Source: Bolinopsis microptera (taxonomy: Eukaryota; Ctenophora; Tentaculata; Lobata; Bolinopsidae). Taken from it: a DNA stretch of 64,000 nucleotides. This document shows positions 38,501 to 45,400 of the stretch, piece after piece. The notes under the pieces are model-generated. The model saw only the letters and a program-made list of their open reading frames with translations, was not told the origin of the DNA and did not search any database. The DNA lies in NCBI RefSeq assembly GCF_026151205.1, contig NC_087074.1, positions 6,386,001-6,450,000 on the forward strand, in the 5' to 3' direction. The first letter of the stretch is position 1. The number at the start of each line of letters is the position of its first letter. Position numbers and translations under genes: made by a program.

Positions 38501-38796
38501 ATGTTATATAATATATTGCTTGATTAGTTGAATAAGTACATTGAAATATTTGCATGATATTACAAATACACTAAGCCATACAAGTACAACAGTAAGCGTT
38601 TCATTAAAAAGTGCTTTCTATAATTCAAAAATATAAAATTACAAACCACTTTCATGGCTCCAATTCCAGATGCAGCAAGGAAAACCCATTTCGATCCCTT
38701 CGTAGCTACTCGTCTAGAAAATGTTGAACCCTGCCTGCTCATTGCCAGCTGGCAGTTACGACCTTTGCCCAGCGATCTTTTGGCATTACAGTACAT
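6349..38796 (-). CDS. OPA1: OPA1/Mgm1 dynamin-like GTPase (23 exons)
   Basis: This is a mitochondrial inner-membrane dynamin-family GTPase that drives inner-membrane fusion and cristae shaping. Spliced exons run from ATG at 38796 to TAA at 6349-6351. The exon lengths sum to 3222 nt (1073 residues plus stop), with every junction in phase; human OPA1 has 960-1015 residues. Order: basic mitochondrial targeting sequence and membrane segment (about 1-50), linker, expanded coiled coil (about 190-375), GTPase with GDQSAGKT (409-416), [12 protein letters not shown] (512-515) and TKVD (581-584), then middle/stalk and GED-like C-terminus. Many stretches match the human protein as I recall it, e.g. [14 protein letters not shown] and [10 protein letters not shown]. 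The gene spans 32 kb; its introns host other genes and transposons. Confidence 0.95.
7759..8206 (+). other. Antisense open frames over OPA1 exon 19 (not genes)
   Basis: Two plus-strand frames (7759-7971 and 7871-8206) overlap OPA1 exon 19 and its introns. They show no family resemblance and are explained as antisense shadows of the conserved exon. Confidence 0.7.
8793..13183. mobile_element. Foldback-type DNA transposon in OPA1 intron 17
   Basis: The 10-bp direct repeat TGCACGCTCG at 8793-8802 and 13174-13183 flanks an element at 8803-13173. Its ends are imperfect inverted repeats (left begins GAGTTGATGAATCC, right ends GGATTCATCTAC). The left arm (to about 10490) carries about five direct copies of a unit of roughly 330 bp. 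The right arm (from about 11395) carries the same unit in reverse complement about five times. The arms can therefore pair into a hairpin. Long inverted ends made of subrepeats with a 9-10-bp target duplication are the hallmark of foldback (FB) and some Mutator-like elements. No transposase is visible, so it is non-autonomous. Family assignment is inference. Confidence 0.8.
10490..11395. repeat. Central spacer of the foldback element, with minisatellite
   Basis: Unique-looking spacer between the two inverted arms. Around 11020-11190 it holds a degenerate tandem repeat with units like CAACCCCTTCACCAGCAACC, which gives an open frame of 75 codons (10967-11194) rich in TNPFTSNL. I regard this as a repeat-driven frame, not a gene. 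It could act as the loop of the foldback structure. Confidence 0.55.
13383..13965 (-). CDS. OPA1: OPA1 exons 16-17 (GTPase end and start of stalk)
   Basis: Exon 16 is 13820-13965 and encodes [25 protein letters not shown] and the [11 protein letters not shown] region. Exon 17 is 13383-13563 and encodes [39 protein letters not shown] and REMDR. Exon 16 ends in AG|GTTATT and exon 17 begins G after CATCAG, so the split codon is arginine. Exon 17 uses the donor GTTCGT. Both match OPA1 over their whole length. Confidence 0.92.
14228..14387 (-). ncRNA. U1: U1 spliceosomal snRNA, copy 1
   Basis: Read on the minus strand, this 160-nt sequence starts ATACTTACCTG, the universal U1 5' end that pairs with 5' splice sites. 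Then come stem-loop I with loop GATCATCTT, the U1-A-type loop CCATTGCAC of stem-loop II, a stem-loop III (GTTAGGACAAATCGTCC), the Sm site ATAATTTGTGG (14256-14266) and a terminal GC-rich stem-loop. Human U1 is 164 nt with the same order. It lies on the OPA1 strand inside OPA1 intron 15. A second copy 6177 bp away differs in its body at one visible base and has a slightly different 3' end. Confidence 0.95.
14411..14486 (-). promoter_or_regulatory. U1 copy 1 upstream element (PSE candidate)
   Basis: This block about 25-100 bp upstream of the U1 start is almost identical to the block upstream of copy 2 (20588-20663) and has identical spacing to the start. Sequence further upstream diverges, and so does the stretch of about 20 bp just before the start. 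Animal U1 genes use a proximal sequence element near -45 to -65, which here falls at about 14431-14452. Assignment rests on conservation between the copies and on position. Confidence 0.6.
14592..15217. mobile_element. Non-autonomous DNA transposon with TTAA target sites
   Basis: TTAA at 14588-14591 and 15218-15221 flanks an element whose ends are inverted: left GGGGGGTTCAGTGTTCACCC and, right end reversed, GGGGGTTCACCCTGAT. It is about 626 bp with no coding capacity. TTAA duplications are typical of piggyBac and Kolobok families; which one applies is not decided. Confidence 0.6.
15787..19711 (+). CDS. Secreted Apple-CCP-trefoil-CCP-CCP protein (8 exons)
   Basis: Exons: 15787-15844, 16048-16178, 16317-16425, 16609-16797, 17024-17230, 17359-17652, 18476-18670, 19488-19711; total 1407 nt (468 residues). 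Start [16 protein letters not shown] is a signal peptide. Residues about 24-98 form a PAN/Apple-like domain ([35 protein letters not shown]). CCP/sushi modules follow at about 101-160, 331-394 and 396-460. Between CCP1 and CCP2 lies a beta-trefoil-like region with three W motifs (NRWEI, CWSIE, LWQID). Almost all introns are phase 1, as in shuffled extracellular genes. It is probably an adhesion, lectin or innate-recognition protein; function is inferred from domains only. It is nested in OPA1 intron 15 on the opposite strand. The last exon may splice on at TGT G|GTACGA instead of stopping. Confidence 0.85.
17785..18366. mobile_element. MITE-like element with CCGGGA repeats
   Basis: The ends are inverted: left GGTAATTACCCAGTAATCGA then CCGGGA, and the reversed right end GGTAATTACATGAATCGA then CCGGGA. 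Inside are two related halves, each with runs of ACCGGG and palindromic TCCCGGTACCGGGA, separated by an AT-rich middle (18030-18170). There is no coding capacity. It lies in intron 6 of the Apple/CCP gene. The family is unknown. Confidence 0.55.
18371..18500 (+). repeat. Triplicated 3' splice site before CCP2 exon
   Basis: TTTATATTTCTAG followed by ATAA(G/C)TGTACGGCATTACC occurs three times, giving acceptors at 18381, 18416 and 18475. Only the third leaves the exon open. Exons begun at the first or second acceptor read in frame into the TAG of the next copy. The third acceptor is therefore the functional one. Confidence 0.85.
18676..19280 (+). repeat. 12-bp G-rich minisatellite after CCP2 donor
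   Basis: About 50 copies of GTGATGTGGGGG begin roughly 10 nt after the splice donor of the CCP2 exon (GTGAGT at 18671). Each unit holds a run of five G on the gene's sense strand, so G-quadruplexes and R-loops are possible. The long minus-strand frame of repeated PPHHPHIT is a product of the repeat, not a gene. Confidence 0.9.
19712..20405. other. Spacer between Apple/CCP gene and U1 copy 2
   Basis: No coding signal. A short repeat pair (ATAAAGC/GCTTTATAAGGCATGAT) near 19930-19990 can form a hairpin. The 3' end region of the U1 gene lies at the right edge. Confidence 0.5.
20406..20564 (-). ncRNA. U1: U1 spliceosomal snRNA, copy 2
   Basis: Same structure as copy 1: 5' ATACTTACCTG, CCATTGCAC loop, Sm site ATAATTTGTGG and terminal stem-loop. 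Within the shared 159 nt I see a single substitution, in stem-loop I, where GATCATC of copy 1 becomes GATCTTC. The U1-70K protein is known to bind a loop beginning GAUCA, so this copy may be a variant or a weakened gene. The conserved upstream block is present at the same spacing, which suggests it is transcribed. Confidence 0.93.
20588..20663 (-). promoter_or_regulatory. U1 copy 2 upstream element (PSE candidate)
   Basis: Matches the block upstream of U1 copy 1 almost base for base over about 75 bp, at the same distance from the start. The intervening 20 bp are diverged, so conservation looks functional instead of a simple recent duplication. Confidence 0.6.
20665..24590. other. AT-rich spacer upstream of Kv gene
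   Basis: No gene is seen. It contains a pogo-like MITE (21947-22352), a hairpin near 23549-23587 (AGGTGCGG paired with CCGCACCT), a dispersed copy of AATAGTGCGATTCCGCA at about 23566 and 24219, and a GA microsatellite at 24315-24332. The Kv promoter should lie toward the right edge; no TATA or known motif could be assigned. Confidence 0.5.
21947..22352. mobile_element. Pogo/Tigger-like MITE
   Basis: TACAGTAAAAGCCCGATTAA on the left is the inverted match of the right end (reversed: TACAGTTAAACCCCGATTTC). It is flanked by TA on both sides, as in Tc1/mariner-pogo elements, and lacks coding sequence. Its inner right part resembles the element at 35795-36833 (GGGGAAAGGAAAAA, CGCGGTAAA). Confidence 0.5.
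24591..24937 (+). CDS. Kv alternative first exon 1a
   Basis: Starts with ATG at 24591 ([12 protein letters not shown]) and ends in AA|GTGAGT, phase 2. It contains [10 protein letters not shown], three to four copies of KGATPT, and ends with [11 protein letters not shown]. The same [10 protein letters not shown] and ATSAL-RWA landmarks occur in exon 1b, so the two exons are related by duplication. Both end in phase 2, so each can splice to the exon at 26325. The sequence is predicted disordered; no function is known to me for the motif. Confidence 0.7.
24591..29807 (+). CDS. Shaker-type voltage-gated K+ channel without visible T1 domain
   Basis: Exons: 1a 24591-24937 or 1b 25669-25940; then 26325-26386, 26714-26756, 26886-27060, 27168-27269, 27466-27573, 27741-27821, 28492-28679, 29231-29456, 29700-29807. 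With 1a it gives 479 residues, with 1b 454, all phases matching. S1 is [21 protein letters not shown]2 [21 protein letters not shown]3 [15 protein letters not shown], and S4 has the arginine ladder [20 protein letters not shown]5 ends [15 protein letters not shown], the pore is [15 protein letters not shown], and S6 is [20 protein letters not shown]. The tail is acidic. About 209 residues precede S1 but none resemble a T1 domain; they are Ser/Thr/Pro-rich. The usual S6 PVP is QVP. The gene is nested in OPA1 intron 15, opposite strand. Confidence 0.9.
25593..25662 (+). repeat. 27-bp triple repeat before Kv exon 1b
   Basis: CAGCAGCTTGTGTAACGCCA and the following seven bases are repeated, with two full copies and a partial third, ending just before the ATG of exon 1b at 25669. 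It lies in the presumed 5' leader or promoter of the 1b transcript. An overlapping frame here ([10 protein letters not shown] repeats) is not in the channel frame. Confidence 0.7.
25669..25940 (+). CDS. Kv alternative first exon 1b
   Basis: ATG in a good context (GAAATGG) follows an in-frame stop, so this is a genuine first coding exon. It encodes [16 protein letters not shown], then [10 protein letters not shown] and [10 protein letters not shown], and ends AGG AA|GTTAGT in phase 2. It parallels exon 1a, but is more basic and lacks the KGATPT repeats. Two promoters giving two channel N-termini is the simplest reading. Confidence 0.7.
26430..26560 (+). repeat. 31-bp tandem repeat with decoy 3' splice sites in Kv intron
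   Basis: Four copies of a 31-bp unit containing CCTTATTCTTCTAG lie between the exons at 26325 and 26714. Each unit ends with a pyrimidine tract plus AG, like the true acceptor CTCTTCTTCTCAG at 26713. Confidence 0.7.
28626..28961 (+). repeat. 54-bp tandem array of Kv S5 exon end plus splice donor
   Basis: Six copies at exactly 54-bp spacing, with CAG/GT junctions at 28679, 28733, 28787, 28841, 28895 and 28949. Each unit carries the last 40 or so bases of the S5 exon followed by GTTAGTCTTATCTCT. The unit is in frame and encodes [18 protein letters not shown]. The third donor is GTAAGT, closer to consensus than the GTTAGT of the others, and its TAA closes the frame. The first donor gives the normal channel; the second and third would add 18 or 36 residues. 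Confidence 0.95.
29808..30312. other. Spacer between Kv stop and OPA1 exon 15
   Basis: Presumed Kv 3' untranslated region. A 27-bp stretch ending the Kv frame (AGCAAACCAGATCAGTAGTA) is partly duplicated at 29824-29842. AATAAA-like signals occur near 30288 (CAATAAATTAATC). No other gene. Confidence 0.45.
30313..33414 (-). CDS. OPA1: OPA1 exons 11-15 (GTPase domain)
   Basis: Exon 11 33251-33414 encodes [19 protein letters not shown], then GDQSAGKT and [12 protein letters not shown]. Exon 12 31819-31936 encodes [24 protein letters not shown]. Exon 13 31481-31627 encodes [20 protein letters not shown] and [13 protein letters not shown]. Exon 14 30584-30730 encodes [14 protein letters not shown] and [19 protein letters not shown]. 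Exon 15 30313-30396 encodes [20 protein letters not shown]. All G-motifs are intact, so the enzyme should bind and hydrolyse GTP. For exon 13 I chose the acceptor AATCAG at 31628, because it restores phase and the exact spacing to human OPA1. Confidence 0.94.
30741..31082. repeat. 20-bp CACGTG minisatellite next to OPA1 exon 14 acceptor
   Basis: About 17 copies of ACACGTGATACTCTTATACT, with small variants, start 11 bp from the 3' splice site of OPA1 exon 14. Each copy contains the palindromic E-box CACGTG (one has CACGCG). Confidence 0.9.
32000..33296 (-). repeat. 52-bp tandem array of OPA1 exon 11 end plus splice donor
   Basis: About 24 copies at exactly 52-bp spacing fill nearly all of OPA1 intron 11, plus one degenerate copy at the far end. 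Each unit holds the last 44 bases of the P-loop exon (encoding [14 protein letters not shown]) and the donor GTTAGAAA. Reading past the first donor gives R-L-E-N-stop, so only the first (exon end at 33251) preserves the protein. Copies differ by two common C/T variants. Confidence 0.95.
34072..34148 (-). repeat. 38-bp duplication of OPA1 exon 10 splice donor
   Basis: The exon end TCTCAAAACTAGCTCTGTCA with AAG|GTAATTTATTTGTTAA occurs twice in tandem. The donor at 34128 keeps frame with exon 11. The second, at 34090, adds 38 nt and reads into a stop after a few codons of exon 11. Confidence 0.9.
34091..35661 (-). CDS. OPA1: OPA1 exons 7-10 (coiled coil)
   Basis: Exon 7 35566-35661 ([20 protein letters not shown]..), exon 8 35226-35366 ([20 protein letters not shown]..), exon 9 34923-34994 ([20 protein letters not shown]..) and exon 10 34129-34275 ([20 protein letters not shown]..). 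The sequence is highly charged, heptad-like and breaks only at splice junctions. Exon 10 leads directly into the KSIIDMY of the bundle-signalling segment. A second copy of the exon 10 donor lies 38 bp further into the intron (34091). Confidence 0.88.
35792..36835. mobile_element. Pogo-like MITE interrupted by a GTCC-repeat transposon
   Basis: Left part CCCGATTTACCGC..GGGGAAAGGAAAAATCCG and right end GAATCAGGGTTTTACTGTAC match the ends of the MITE at 21947-22352. The middle, about 35892-36770, is a different element. It starts GGGGGGTGTCACGTCCGTC, shares TGTCCTGTCCTTTTTGGATT at both ends with the element at 46744-50763, and has many GTCCGCCTAT subrepeats. Inside it a stretch of about 250 bp (AGCTTAAAACATGAATAGAA..) is tandemly duplicated. 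All lies in OPA1 intron 6. Confidence 0.55.
37215..37559 (-). CDS. OPA1: OPA1 exons 5-6 (acidic linker and first coiled-coil exon)
   Basis: Exon 5 37425-37559 encodes an acidic linker ([20 protein letters not shown]..). Exon 6 37215-37310 encodes [29 protein letters not shown], a clear relative of exon 7 and of most of exon 8. Exons 6 and 7 are both 96 nt with identical phase, so they arose by exon duplication. The extra coiled coil explains why this OPA1 is longer than the human protein. Confidence 0.85.
37771..38796 (-). CDS. OPA1: OPA1 exons 1-4 (targeting sequence and membrane anchor)
   Basis: Exon 1 38647-38796 begins [20 protein letters not shown] and continues with [24 protein letters not shown], i.e. 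a basic presequence and a short hydrophobic segment. Exon 2 is 38351-38471, exon 3 38082-38165, exon 4 37771-37853. Residues here are poorly conserved in the family, so these exons rest on phase, splice sites and open frame. Import into mitochondria and anchoring of the long form in the inner membrane are inferred from the family. Confidence 0.75.
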
Positions 38797-41393
38797 CTTT
38801 TATGATGATTATTGACATTGATCCCCTTTCCTGCTAATCTTTGGTTTAAACATATAATCATCAAATCAACTTATGTCAGGAAAATGAATTGCCTAATGAG
38901 TTACCATTTAACATTTTACTTCAAGCAGTAGATTTCAGAAGAGTTAGCTGAAAAGAAGACAAGATTCTATTATAATTTATTGATTATTATATTTATTGCA
39001 ATAAACATATAATATCCATTACTCCAGGAGTGATGACAGGATTATAAAAAGCAGTAGATTTATCAATATCAAATAACTAAATTAGCTAATACTCTCTCCT
39101 TATCATGTAGAAAAATAAGCAGAATTTTAATGTTCTTTGTTATCTTGTTCTGCTAATTTAAAGTGAAATCGAAGTGTACTTAAAAATCTATTGGATTTTT
39201 AATTATGCTTACAATAACAATATAATTTATTGCCCTAGCCAACTAGCTCTATTTGAAAAGTACGATTCATCCCAGTCCAGTAGGTGTGAACAGATAACAG
39301 ACCACACATTATCGTCAATCAATTCTGCCAGTGTTTCTGTTCTAGGCCATGAGTTTTTCAGTGACTTTCATGAGCAAGGCTGTCGACTTAAATATCAAAT
39401 AACATTTAGGCAAAGCTTTTGCATTACATTTTATGTTAGAGGTAAGAGGACAGCACTATCAGAAAATCGTAACAGCTATATACACCTGATAATTCAGCCC
39501 ATTTCACATTTGTTTAACTGCAGGTGACAGTTTGCTGGGTTGACAATGCCAACCTTCCATGCCAGATTGTTACTCTGTAGTGTATGTACTGAAACGATTT
39601 ATAAATGGACTCGTAAATGGACTCGTAAATGGACTTGTAAATGGACTAGTAAATGGACTTGTAAATGAACTTGTAAATGGACTGACTCGGCGCATGCTAG
39701 TTCGTAGCACTTGCCTCAGGCCAGTGTAGTATTTCTTAGCTGGGGACCCCAGGCTATTATATTTATGTTCATTATAGAGATTCGGCGGAATGACAGGCTG
39801 AGCGCCACCCAGTAAAGTATTTCGAGAAGAAAGTGACAAGCTACTTTGAAGAAATTTAAACGTATATCATCCGTCAATAAGCAAGAGCATCAACTTGAGG
39901 GTGAACATTTAATGTCCAACACCCCGACATTTTATAGCTTGTTGGAAATATTTTATTGAGTACCAGAGTCGCCTAGTACCAATTTTTGGGCAAACGACTT
40001 TTACTGCTTTTATCGAAAGTTATAACCCGTCAAAGTCTCATAAATACTTAACAGGTGATACTCGTAGAATATTTGTTAACAAATATCCCGTTGTGGGGGT
40101 CACAACGGGATACAATGCTATTTTGGGAATGTAAGCAGCTCTTTTGCAACACCGAATTTGTGCATACCCTTTGAAATGATTAGTGAGTTTCGCTTAAGTG
40201 CCATATTTAATGACACGCGGCTCTCGACGAAATTCGTTTATTTTTGTTGTATTATTTCGTCATATCTTCGGTTCCTGGAATGGGGTCATTTTGAAAATTT
40301 GTAAGTACCTTCTTATTCATAATTGAACTTAAGAAACTTTTCGGAAAAGTTGATGGATATCTTGTCATACGTTGTATGATCCGCCGCGCACGATGCACGA
40401 AGTGCGCGGCTCCCCCTGTATCGTTAGGCCAGGACGATAAAGTTAAACAACCGTTAGGGGTCGCAACGTGATACAATGGATATCGGAGTCGATATAATAA
40501 TGAAAATTGCATTGGGCAAAAGGTAATGCTTTGAGTTTAGTTTGAGTTGCAATACACACTGCAACCCCTTTTGATCGCGCGCGATCAAAAGGGGCCGCGT
40601 GCACGAAAGAGGTATGCAACGTGTAGCAAAGTTTGAGTTGTAGCGCTATGCGTTACTGTGCCGCGCCGCGCACTCAATGGGGCTTCTCGCTTAACGGGTG
40701 ATACTCGTAAAATATTTGTTTCAATTATTTTGTAGCGCGATGCACTACTGGGTCGTGCGCGCATCCAATAACGCTTCTTGCAACCACTTATGCAGATCGG
40801 CAAGAAAACAACAATTTCAAGAAAACAACAATTTTATTTAGTATCAGTTAAAGCAGACAAAAACATATTTTATAAATATAACTAGTGTAAACTTGAGACC
40901 ATTTATCTGAGGGGACTTGGAGTAGCAAGAGAGTGACCAGAAAGTATATGTATACTTTTACCAAAAATATGTCGAAATGAATCCAGGGTGATACAGGCTC
41001 TGAGAGTGCAGACCATAAAGTTTACGCACCCACCCTTGCCTCCTGAATTCTTGGTTGGATAGACAATTATGCAAAATTGGTCGTTTATACTCCAAGTCCC
41101 TTTGTTAATAGAAGTAGTATTATTTATGTCTGGAGTTAGTTTCATTCATTAATAACAATATCAATATAATCAATATTAATATCAATATCAGACTAAACTA
41201 TCAAATAAATAAATTATCAAATATCAATTATTAATTCACTCTGATTAAAAAGTTATAAATTAGGATATCTAATATTTAAGAATTACAACTACAAGTTGTT
41301 AAAAACGCCCAAAATAGATCTGAGATATTTTCAATCTGTAGTACAATAATGATAGCAATAGTTTAAATTATGTGCCGCTGCAATTAGATTAAA
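38797..41393. other. OPA1 upstream region with repeats
   Basis: The OPA1 promoter should lie just right of 38796; no diagnostic element was found. Frames at 39174-39527 (plus) and 39570-39839 (minus) are unsupported. The latter is driven by a 12-bp AAATGGACTNGT repeat at 39600-39685. A 30-bp palindrome lies at 40565-40594. Segments such as TGATACTCGTAAAATATTTG (about 40047 and 40696) and GTAGCGCGATGC- are shared with 53850-55000, marking dispersed GC-rich repeats. The LINE 3' region begins near the right edge. Confidence 0.5.
40565..40594. repeat. Perfect 30-bp palindrome
   Basis: Arm CCCCTTTTGATCGCG is followed exactly by its reverse complement with no spacer. It lies in a GC-rich dispersed repeat. 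Confidence 0.9.
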
Positions 41394-41539
41394 TTACTGT
41401 AACTTAAAATTGTTTGGAGTCCAAGTATCTTTTAAGTCAGCAGCCTGTGATTGTATTAATAGTGCTTTCGTTCTCAATTTTATCAAGTTAATGGAAGTTT
41501 CTAGACAATTGCTTGAAGTTAAAATTTTTTTATGAACAG
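41394..41539 (-). mobile_element. LINE 3' coding part (other side of Copia insertion)
   Basis: On the minus strand this encodes about 47 residues ending at the stop at 41394 (..TKALLIQSQAADLKDTWTPN..). It is the continuation of the LINE whose main part lies at 51356-53790. The 5 bp at 41535-41539 (AACAG) repeat at 51356-51360, which shows that a Copia element landed inside the LINE. The LINE's 3' untranslated part should extend left of 41394; I could not find its end. Confidence 0.75.
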
Positions 41540-41807
41540 TGTTTGTAGGTAATAAGCAATGAAACCCAGTAATCGTATAACCAAGCTGAAATGATCTATA
41601 TCAATGTATAGTAAATAATACCTTTAGTCAATCTGAATAACTCACAATACTTCTATAAAGAGTAAAAGGGATAAACCCATAAACACTTGACGGAGAGAAA
41701 GTAACTCACCAAGAAAGCTCCGTCAAGGATCGTAAGCTTAAGGAAAACATGGGGTTACATAAAGATATATCCTAATATAGGAAATCTAGAGAAAAGGATA
41801 TATGACA
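41540..41807 (-). repeat. Copia 3' LTR
   Basis: Begins TG and ends CA in sense. It matches the 5' LTR at 51047-51355 almost perfectly, apart from one length difference of about 41 bp. The flank at 41535-41539 is AACAG. Confidence 0.88.
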
Positions 41808-42408
41808 ATATCCCGCCTAACAATATCCCGCCTAACAAAGTTAGAAAACTAGAAACGATTAAATCACCCAGAGGAAAGACAAAGCATTCTTGCTTGATTA
41901 AAATATTAAAATGGGATACTCAATATCTCTCACTATAAACTCTAACAAATATAAAAGCATAATTAAAAATACACTCTCATAATATTATCAAATAAGTAGA
42001 ATAAAAAACCCCGCAAATTATAAGTTCATCAAATATAATAAATAAATCTCAAGTAGTCACCAATGCCAATTAAAACACAGCATCTCTTACAATAAATGTC
42101 TTTTACAATACAATACAAAAGTCCATGGCCAATTCAGTTTTGAAGATAGCAGAGTAGAAGAGTAGAGAGAATCATCCACCAGAAGCATACACAAAGAAAA
42201 CTTACAGCAGGAGAGAAGAGCAAGACACTTCAGCCATCATACACACCAGATGACTTACTTCAGATCATCGGGCACCTTAAACAAGCCCAACTGTCCAATA
42301 AGAAGGTTAACTCAAGTTTTTTTTCTGGGAAAGACAACACCCTCTCTACTCAACACGCCAACAGTCAAAACACCGGTTTAGAATAGGACCAGGCATAACC
42401 AGGAAGAA

Positions 42409-45400
42409 TTAGTGTTGAATAGGATGAATATTCAGCTTTCCAGTCTGAATAACAGCCAGTAAATTTTCCACTGGATCTTTATTCTTTGGACTTTTGGTAA
42501 GACAGTCAGCTAGTTGCTGAGGATCAGGAATCCATACAACCTTGTTTATCTCCTCATCGTCTATAATCTTTCTGAGATATGCAACTTGTACTCTCATCTT
42601 TAAGTCAACAGATGGATTAGTAGAGTAGATGTTCTCTTTTACAGATAAATTGTCAGTTAAACCAATGATAGGAACAGTGTCTTTTGTCTTATTTTGAGAT
42701 AGACATAGAGCGGTGATGATAGTCTCTCGTATCAGATAAGCTTCATCCAAACATTCACCAAGAGCCATGGCTTCTGCATAACTGATGGTCTTGGTAACTT
42801 TTTTGATCTTTCTTGAGCACCATGATAAAATTCCTGCACTGTCTCCACTAACGAGAAATATAGCGTGCCCGCGTGCACTTGATGTCCTACCAGGGAGCAT
42901 ATTAAGCGAAGCATCAGCATAAGCATAGATCTTTAATTGAGAGATGTCTTTAGACAAGGATGGAAGCATTATGGTTACCGTTTGCTTCTTTAATTTCTTG
43001 ACAATAGCATTTAGATTTATTAAATCAGAAACTCTAGGCTTTGCTGCTTTCATACTGCTTTCGAGGACTTTGTAGCGTAGGTCAGGGCGGCTTTGAGATG
43101 TTATCCACTGAAGCTTGCCTAGTAGTTGTTGAAACTCAGTCTTCTCAAGATCGCTCAGTTCATAATCAGGTTGGTTTCTCCTTCCTGAGCTTATACTTAC
43201 AGGGCTAATTTTAGTTTCTTGGTAATCTATTTGATCAATAGTCACGGTATTATTAGATACAGCAGATTGTTTTATGTTCCAACCAACATAGGTGAAGTCA
43301 CCGTACTCCTCTGTTCCAATCTGAAACTTCTCTTTCAATCTCCTTAAAACTTTTTCATGGAAGTCCTTATTTCCCGCCGCTAAGAAATCGTCCACATGCA
43401 CATTTAGGAAACCCGAGAATTCTTCATTGGGTTGGTACACAAAAACTGACTTGTCAAGTGGCATCTGAACACAACCATAAAGAATAAGCTCTTCTTTCAC
43501 CGTCATATACCATGCCCTGGCAGCATCATTCAGGCCATATACAGGCTTCTTGAGTCTCCAAACCATGTTGTTATCAGTTCTCTTCTCCTTTGGGGGTTTA
43601 ACCAATATCAACCTATCCAAAGGCTTGGACTGCAAAAAGGCAGCACGTACGTCAATGCACAATAGTTTGTACTCAAACATGTTAGCTAGCATGATGAATG
43701 TTCTTGTGACACATTTACCAGCTGTAGGTGAGTCAGCTACCTGAGGATTGGACTCCTGGAATCCTCTTATCACAAGGCGAGCTTTGGTGCATAAACCCTC
43801 TGGTTTCTCCTTTTGATTTATAACCCAACGACATGATAACACTTCTTGATTTGGAAATTTTCTTTTATCAACTTCTTCGTAGACGTCGAACTTCTGCCAT
43901 TGTTGCATTTCCTTTTCCATTGCAATTTCTTCTTCGTTGGATGATGGTCTAGCTATGTTTAACCAAATCTTTTCGTCTCCAATTGCATCAGCAAATAATC
44001 CTGCATCATCATTTTTAGCAGGCATCTCTTTGGTTCGTAACCATTCGACCAATTCTAGGTCAACAATGAAGCGTTCACCTGAATTGTTGACAACTTTCCA
44101 TCGTTCACCTGCCAGTCCTTCTTTTTCAATTAGGCTGCATGACACCCATGTGTTGAATTCAATGTTCTTAATGTAGATGACATCTCCTCTTGTCATTTGA
44201 GTCGATGAGCGTGATCTAAGTCTGGAAGATATTCCATTGTCCTTTTCCTCATCTATGGAATCCTCAGCATCAAAGAATTCCTCTGTGTTGACTGGTTCCT
44301 CGACTGTTGCTTCTATCTCCATAGACTCAGGCTGTATTTCTGGTGTCTCATTTTGCACAGTTTCTTTCTCTGCGTCAACTTCGATGTTGTTATGCTCTGT
44401 GCTTGCAGCAGTGTCTTCTGTTACCTGTTCTAATGGAGGAATGACTGGTCTAGGTTCATCATCATCAGAATCACTGTCGGTGTTATCAGGGATTGTCTGT
44501 TTCTCAGGACTCTTATTAGTCTGTTCAATTTCTTCTGCTTGTGTCTGATCTGGTGAGTTCATCTGTTTTTCAGCAGTTTGCTTTAAGATTAGCTTACAAG
44601 GATGGACTTTTATTAAGGTTCTGGCTCCTGTTTTGACCAATACCTGCGCACCATCTTGTCCAAGTACTTTTCCTGGTCCTTGCCATTGTTTTAAGTCTCT
44701 CTTCTTGTAATATACAATATCCCCACTGAAGAACCTTTGGTGTGTTCCAGCATAAACTCGTCCTCTCATAGCACGAGCCACTCTTTCTGCATTCTCTGCT
44801 TTGATGTAAGCTTCTCTAGACATTCTCAAGCTGTTTAGGTGATTTGCAACAGTTTGACTGGATGTGTACGATGACATTGCTGGTAATTTATTGGTACTAT
44901 TTCCTGGAATGTTTGGATTCTTCCCAAAGACTAACTGGTACGGTGAGAAACCTAGTACGCTAATAAGAGAATTTTTAGCGTGTATAGCCCACATAAGAGC
45001 AATTTCAATCTTGCATTTAACATCCTCCATTACCTTTTGAGTCATGTGACCAATCAAGTCATTGTGACGTTCGCAAATACCGTTCTGGAATGGTGCTTCT
45101 GAAGCAGTGTCTTTGTGTAGTATGTTGAAAGCTGCAAACATTGACTGCCATTTGTCATTGACAAATTCTCCGCCGTTGTCTGTAAGAATCTTTTCCGGTG
45201 GCCCGAATACTGAAATCCAGCATTCAAAAAGTTTTTCCATCACCTCATCTGAGTCTTTGCTCATCAGGACCTGTGCAGATGAGAACCGGGTTACATAGTC
45301 ACAGCAATGAAGGATCCACGTTCCATTTATCTTCTTGAGATCCATGGTTACTAATTCATTGAATTGGTATGCAAGAGGTAAGGCAACTGTGGGTCTTGGA

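Noticed and set aside
39174-39527. 117-codon plus-strand frame upstream of OPA1
   Set aside because: No family resemblance, unconvincing start and no supporting exons; could be a chance frame.
40903-41145. 80-codon minus-strand frame
   Set aside because: No recognisable domain; lies near the presumed LINE 3' region; no splice partners.
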